Part shown: positions 26,601 through 27,359 of the stretch, piece by piece
Layout: each line of letters starts with the position of its first letter
How positions within the stretch are numbered: the first letter of the stretch is position 1
DNA from: CAZSXU01 sp964610505
GTDB taxonomy: Bacteria; Arandabacterota; Arandabacteria; JAGLYR01
Direction of reading: 5' to 3'
Assembly: GCA_964610505.1 (NCBI GenBank)
Contig: CAZSXU010000039.1
Span: 1-27,359 of the forward strand
Length of the DNA stretch: 27,359 nucleotides
Notes under the pieces: model-generated
The model's database searches: none
Told to the model about the DNA's origin: nothing
What the model saw: only the letters and a program-made list of their open reading frames with translations
Program-made: the position numbers and the translations under genes

Positions 26601-27359
26601 ATCCTCTGTTCTACGACTTCCAAGCCGGCGATTATCACCTGCACGCGACCTCGCCCTGTCTCGATGCTCCCGGTTGCGGGCTGGTGGGAGCACTGGGGCG
26701 GGGATTCTCGGGCAATCGGGCATGGCTCGTGCCTGCCGAGGTCCCCACGATCCAGGCCGGGATGGACTCGGCCTGGGCCGGAGACACCGTCCTCGTCGCA
26801 CCCGGTGCCTACGCCGAATACGACATCCTGATCACTCCCGGAACCGTACTCAGGAGCGAAACCGGAAACGCAACCGATGTCGTCATCGACGCCGCGGGTC
26901 AGGGCCGAATCCTGACCTGCACCAACGCCGACACTACAACCCACGTTCAGGGAATCACCTTCACGGGAGGGCTGGCGAACGGGATCAGTTGGCCCGGAAA
27001 CGCCGGCGGAGCCGTCTACTGCGAAAACGCCACCGTCTCCATCACCGGCTGTGTGTTCGACGCCAATGCGGCCGCCTACGGCGGAGCCCTGGCCGGCAAG
27101 GATGCCTCGTTGACACTGGATCACTGCACGCTCTCCGCCAACGCCGCATCGGAGAGCGGCGGCGGCATCTACGCGTATCACTACTCGGCCATGACCGTCG
27201 ACAACTGCATCATTGCTCATTCGACCGGCGGCGGGGCCGCATCCAGCTACTACGGTTCGACCTTCGATCTTGCCTGTTGCGATCTTTACGGCAACGCGGG
27301 TGGCGACTGGACCGGCGGCATCGCCGACCAGGAGGGCGTCAACGGCAACTTCTCGGCCG
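23633..27359 (+). CDS. giant secreted C10 (streptopain-like) peptidase with beta-helix, truncated by window end
   Basis: The frame is open from ATG 23633 to the window edge (1242 codons); there is no stop, so it is partial at the 3' end. The signal peptide is MRQRILSTLILILLASLAPAARA. Residues 32-104 resemble the Spi propeptide and align by eye with the paralogue at 3934 (CxxWLxY, LARV-x-I-x-P-x-G, VPVLKEL). The C10 domain has C196 in GRCQVGCVAVAMSQVMNYYEW, H341 in ETHAVVCDGW, and N360-W361 in NWGCGG. W361 matches streptopain W357; the second Trp of the usual WGWGG is Cys here (C363). Beta-helix sections begin at about 399, 774 and 1029, with DCEGxGR and GGG ladders. It is probably co-transcribed with the clan CD-like gene 21 bp upstream. 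Its ribosome site is weak, so coupling is likely. An NPFNP tail is expected beyond the window. Confidence 0.85.
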   Translation, partial: MRQRILSTLILILLASLAPAARAHLADPDEMDRACRHWLDYIVEQTGSWAGSSYPTIRAVDELHEGRLHLARVYHIDPEGFVVVPVLKELSPVKTYSEFYDFDLDRADGLPRLVRDDLRHRLTRYLDTYGSLDGHPSPTREPGPGGASRPWDRLAAGLPQAPLTQAGPLLTTAWGLFDPYNLLCPMGDGGRCQVGCVAVAMSQVMNYYEWPTTGVGSHTYYWDGDQSCEYNTDGEWLQAYFFDPYDWANMPDDCAGGCTPIQESALKELCFEVGVSLDMDYGRCGSATSILRAVEALPFYFRYEPDIVYESHANRTEEEWFEIIKSEINVHRPMMYVLETHAVVCDGWQEADSLRMFHMNWGCGGIMNAWYALDSLPGSTEPSWERLIRRIIPGNRNVVVRADGSGDYPTIQAAIDSVPAGFIIELEDGTFTGPGNRDLDFGGKNLIVRSLAGDPENCIIDCEGQGRGLLLHSGENETSWIRGITITGGYAPASSFSGRGGAVYCRGVQPFIEHCRMIANHADGNGGALCMDSSSVTLADCVMSGNTSGGLGGGMYVTGPPVPSIDSCRVDGNSAELAGGGMACETAELLRIRRSAFAGNSTNSGGGGIYCGSRVHLQDCAVHGNRSSGCGGGILYESESGFQPSIKSCTIAGNFAETTGGGLQFEGDAYPMIEETVLWGNGSTVSGDELYLVGDPDVLFGDCDVDSTGIAGSGSIDWGWWNIHVPPGFCDPEDCLSAPTAAGDYRLKSTAPCAPAHAPMGVLVGALEVGCAPDIYAVRADGAGEYPTIQAAVDAAGFYDLVELAGGTYTGEGNRDVDLHGKPLTVSSTCGSPDSCVMDCEGLGRSFHFHSGEFRSAILENLTMTGGRASFGGAIFCEHSSPTIRGCVFPANAADTAGGAISCAEGSEPLIEKCTLVANSAPSGGAVHSGASFPAFDRSILALSTEGEAVGCDDGGQVTLACCDLYGNAGGDWVDCVADSGAVGGNFSADPLFYDFQAGDYHLHATSPCLDAPGCGLVGALGRGFSGNRAWLVPAEVPTIQAGMDSAWAGDTVLVAPGAYAEYDILITPGTVLRSETGNATDVVIDAAGQGRILTCTNADTTTHVQGITFTGGLANGISWPGNAGGAVYCENATVSITGCVFDANAAAYGGALAGKDASLTLDHCTLSANAASESGGGIYAYHYSAMTVDNCIIAHSTGGGAASSYYGSTFDLACCDLYGNAGGDWTGGIADQEGVNGNFSA
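26651..26975 (+). repeat. 325-bp near-identical segment, copy 2 (partner 22460-22784)
   Basis: Second copy of the segment at 22460-22784, 321 of 325 positions identical by eye. It encodes the stretch from SPCLDAPGCGLVGALGRG through the opening of the third beta-helix section. Confidence 0.9.

Overview
The window is a GC-rich bacterial chromosome segment with one 100-N assembly gap (7554-7653). It probably comes from an uncultured FCB-side lineage of the Eisenbacteria, Krumholzibacteriota or Latescibacterota kind. This placement is inferred from several things seen together: very large secreted proteins ending in an NPFNP...VLLK (FlgD/T9SS-like) domain, C10 peptidases fused to beta-helices, ASH/BACON repeats, and sigma70-like promoters. 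No marker gene fixes the taxon.

Layout. Positions 1-3.6 kb lie on the minus strand: tandem tRNA-Gln(CUG) and tRNA-Glu(CUC) with their own promoter, a small lipoprotein, a TIG-domain membrane protein with five predicted helices, and a secreted protein with two carbohydrate-binding-like repeats. From 3.9 to 11.7 kb there is one very large secreted protein, or two separated by the gap: C10 (streptopain-like) peptidase, beta-helix, fibronectin III repeats, second beta-helix, ASH/BACON repeats, NPFNP C-terminus. From 12.0 to 17.6 kb there is a compact plus-strand operon: a TetR repressor with two identical operators at its own promoter, an MMPL/RND exporter, a LolA-like periplasmic protein and an outer-membrane barrel. 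A stem-loop separates it from a convergent Cys-rich secreted protein (17.7-18.9 kb). From 19.4 kb to the end two giant secreted proteins stand in tandem. The first has a putative clan CD (C25/gingipain-like) cysteine-peptidase domain and the second a C10 peptidase domain; both are followed by closely related three-part beta-helix regions. The second gene runs off the window.

How the genes may work together. Two themes are visible. One is a TetR-controlled trans-envelope system (inner-membrane exporter, periplasmic carrier, outer-membrane barrel), probably for a lipid or other hydrophobic cargo. The other is a set of surface or secreted peptidase-adhesin fusions built from interchangeable modules, two of which share a 325-bp stretch at about 99% identity inside otherwise diverged domains, which suggests gene conversion.

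The most novel-looking signals are: a shared C-terminal tail W-(S/G)-G-I-K-E-x-(F/Y)-R on two otherwise unrelated secreted proteins, distinct from the NPFNP tail class; the clan CD peptidase-beta-helix fusion; and the mosaic identity between neighbouring giant genes. All functional statements are from reading the sequence; no searches were run.
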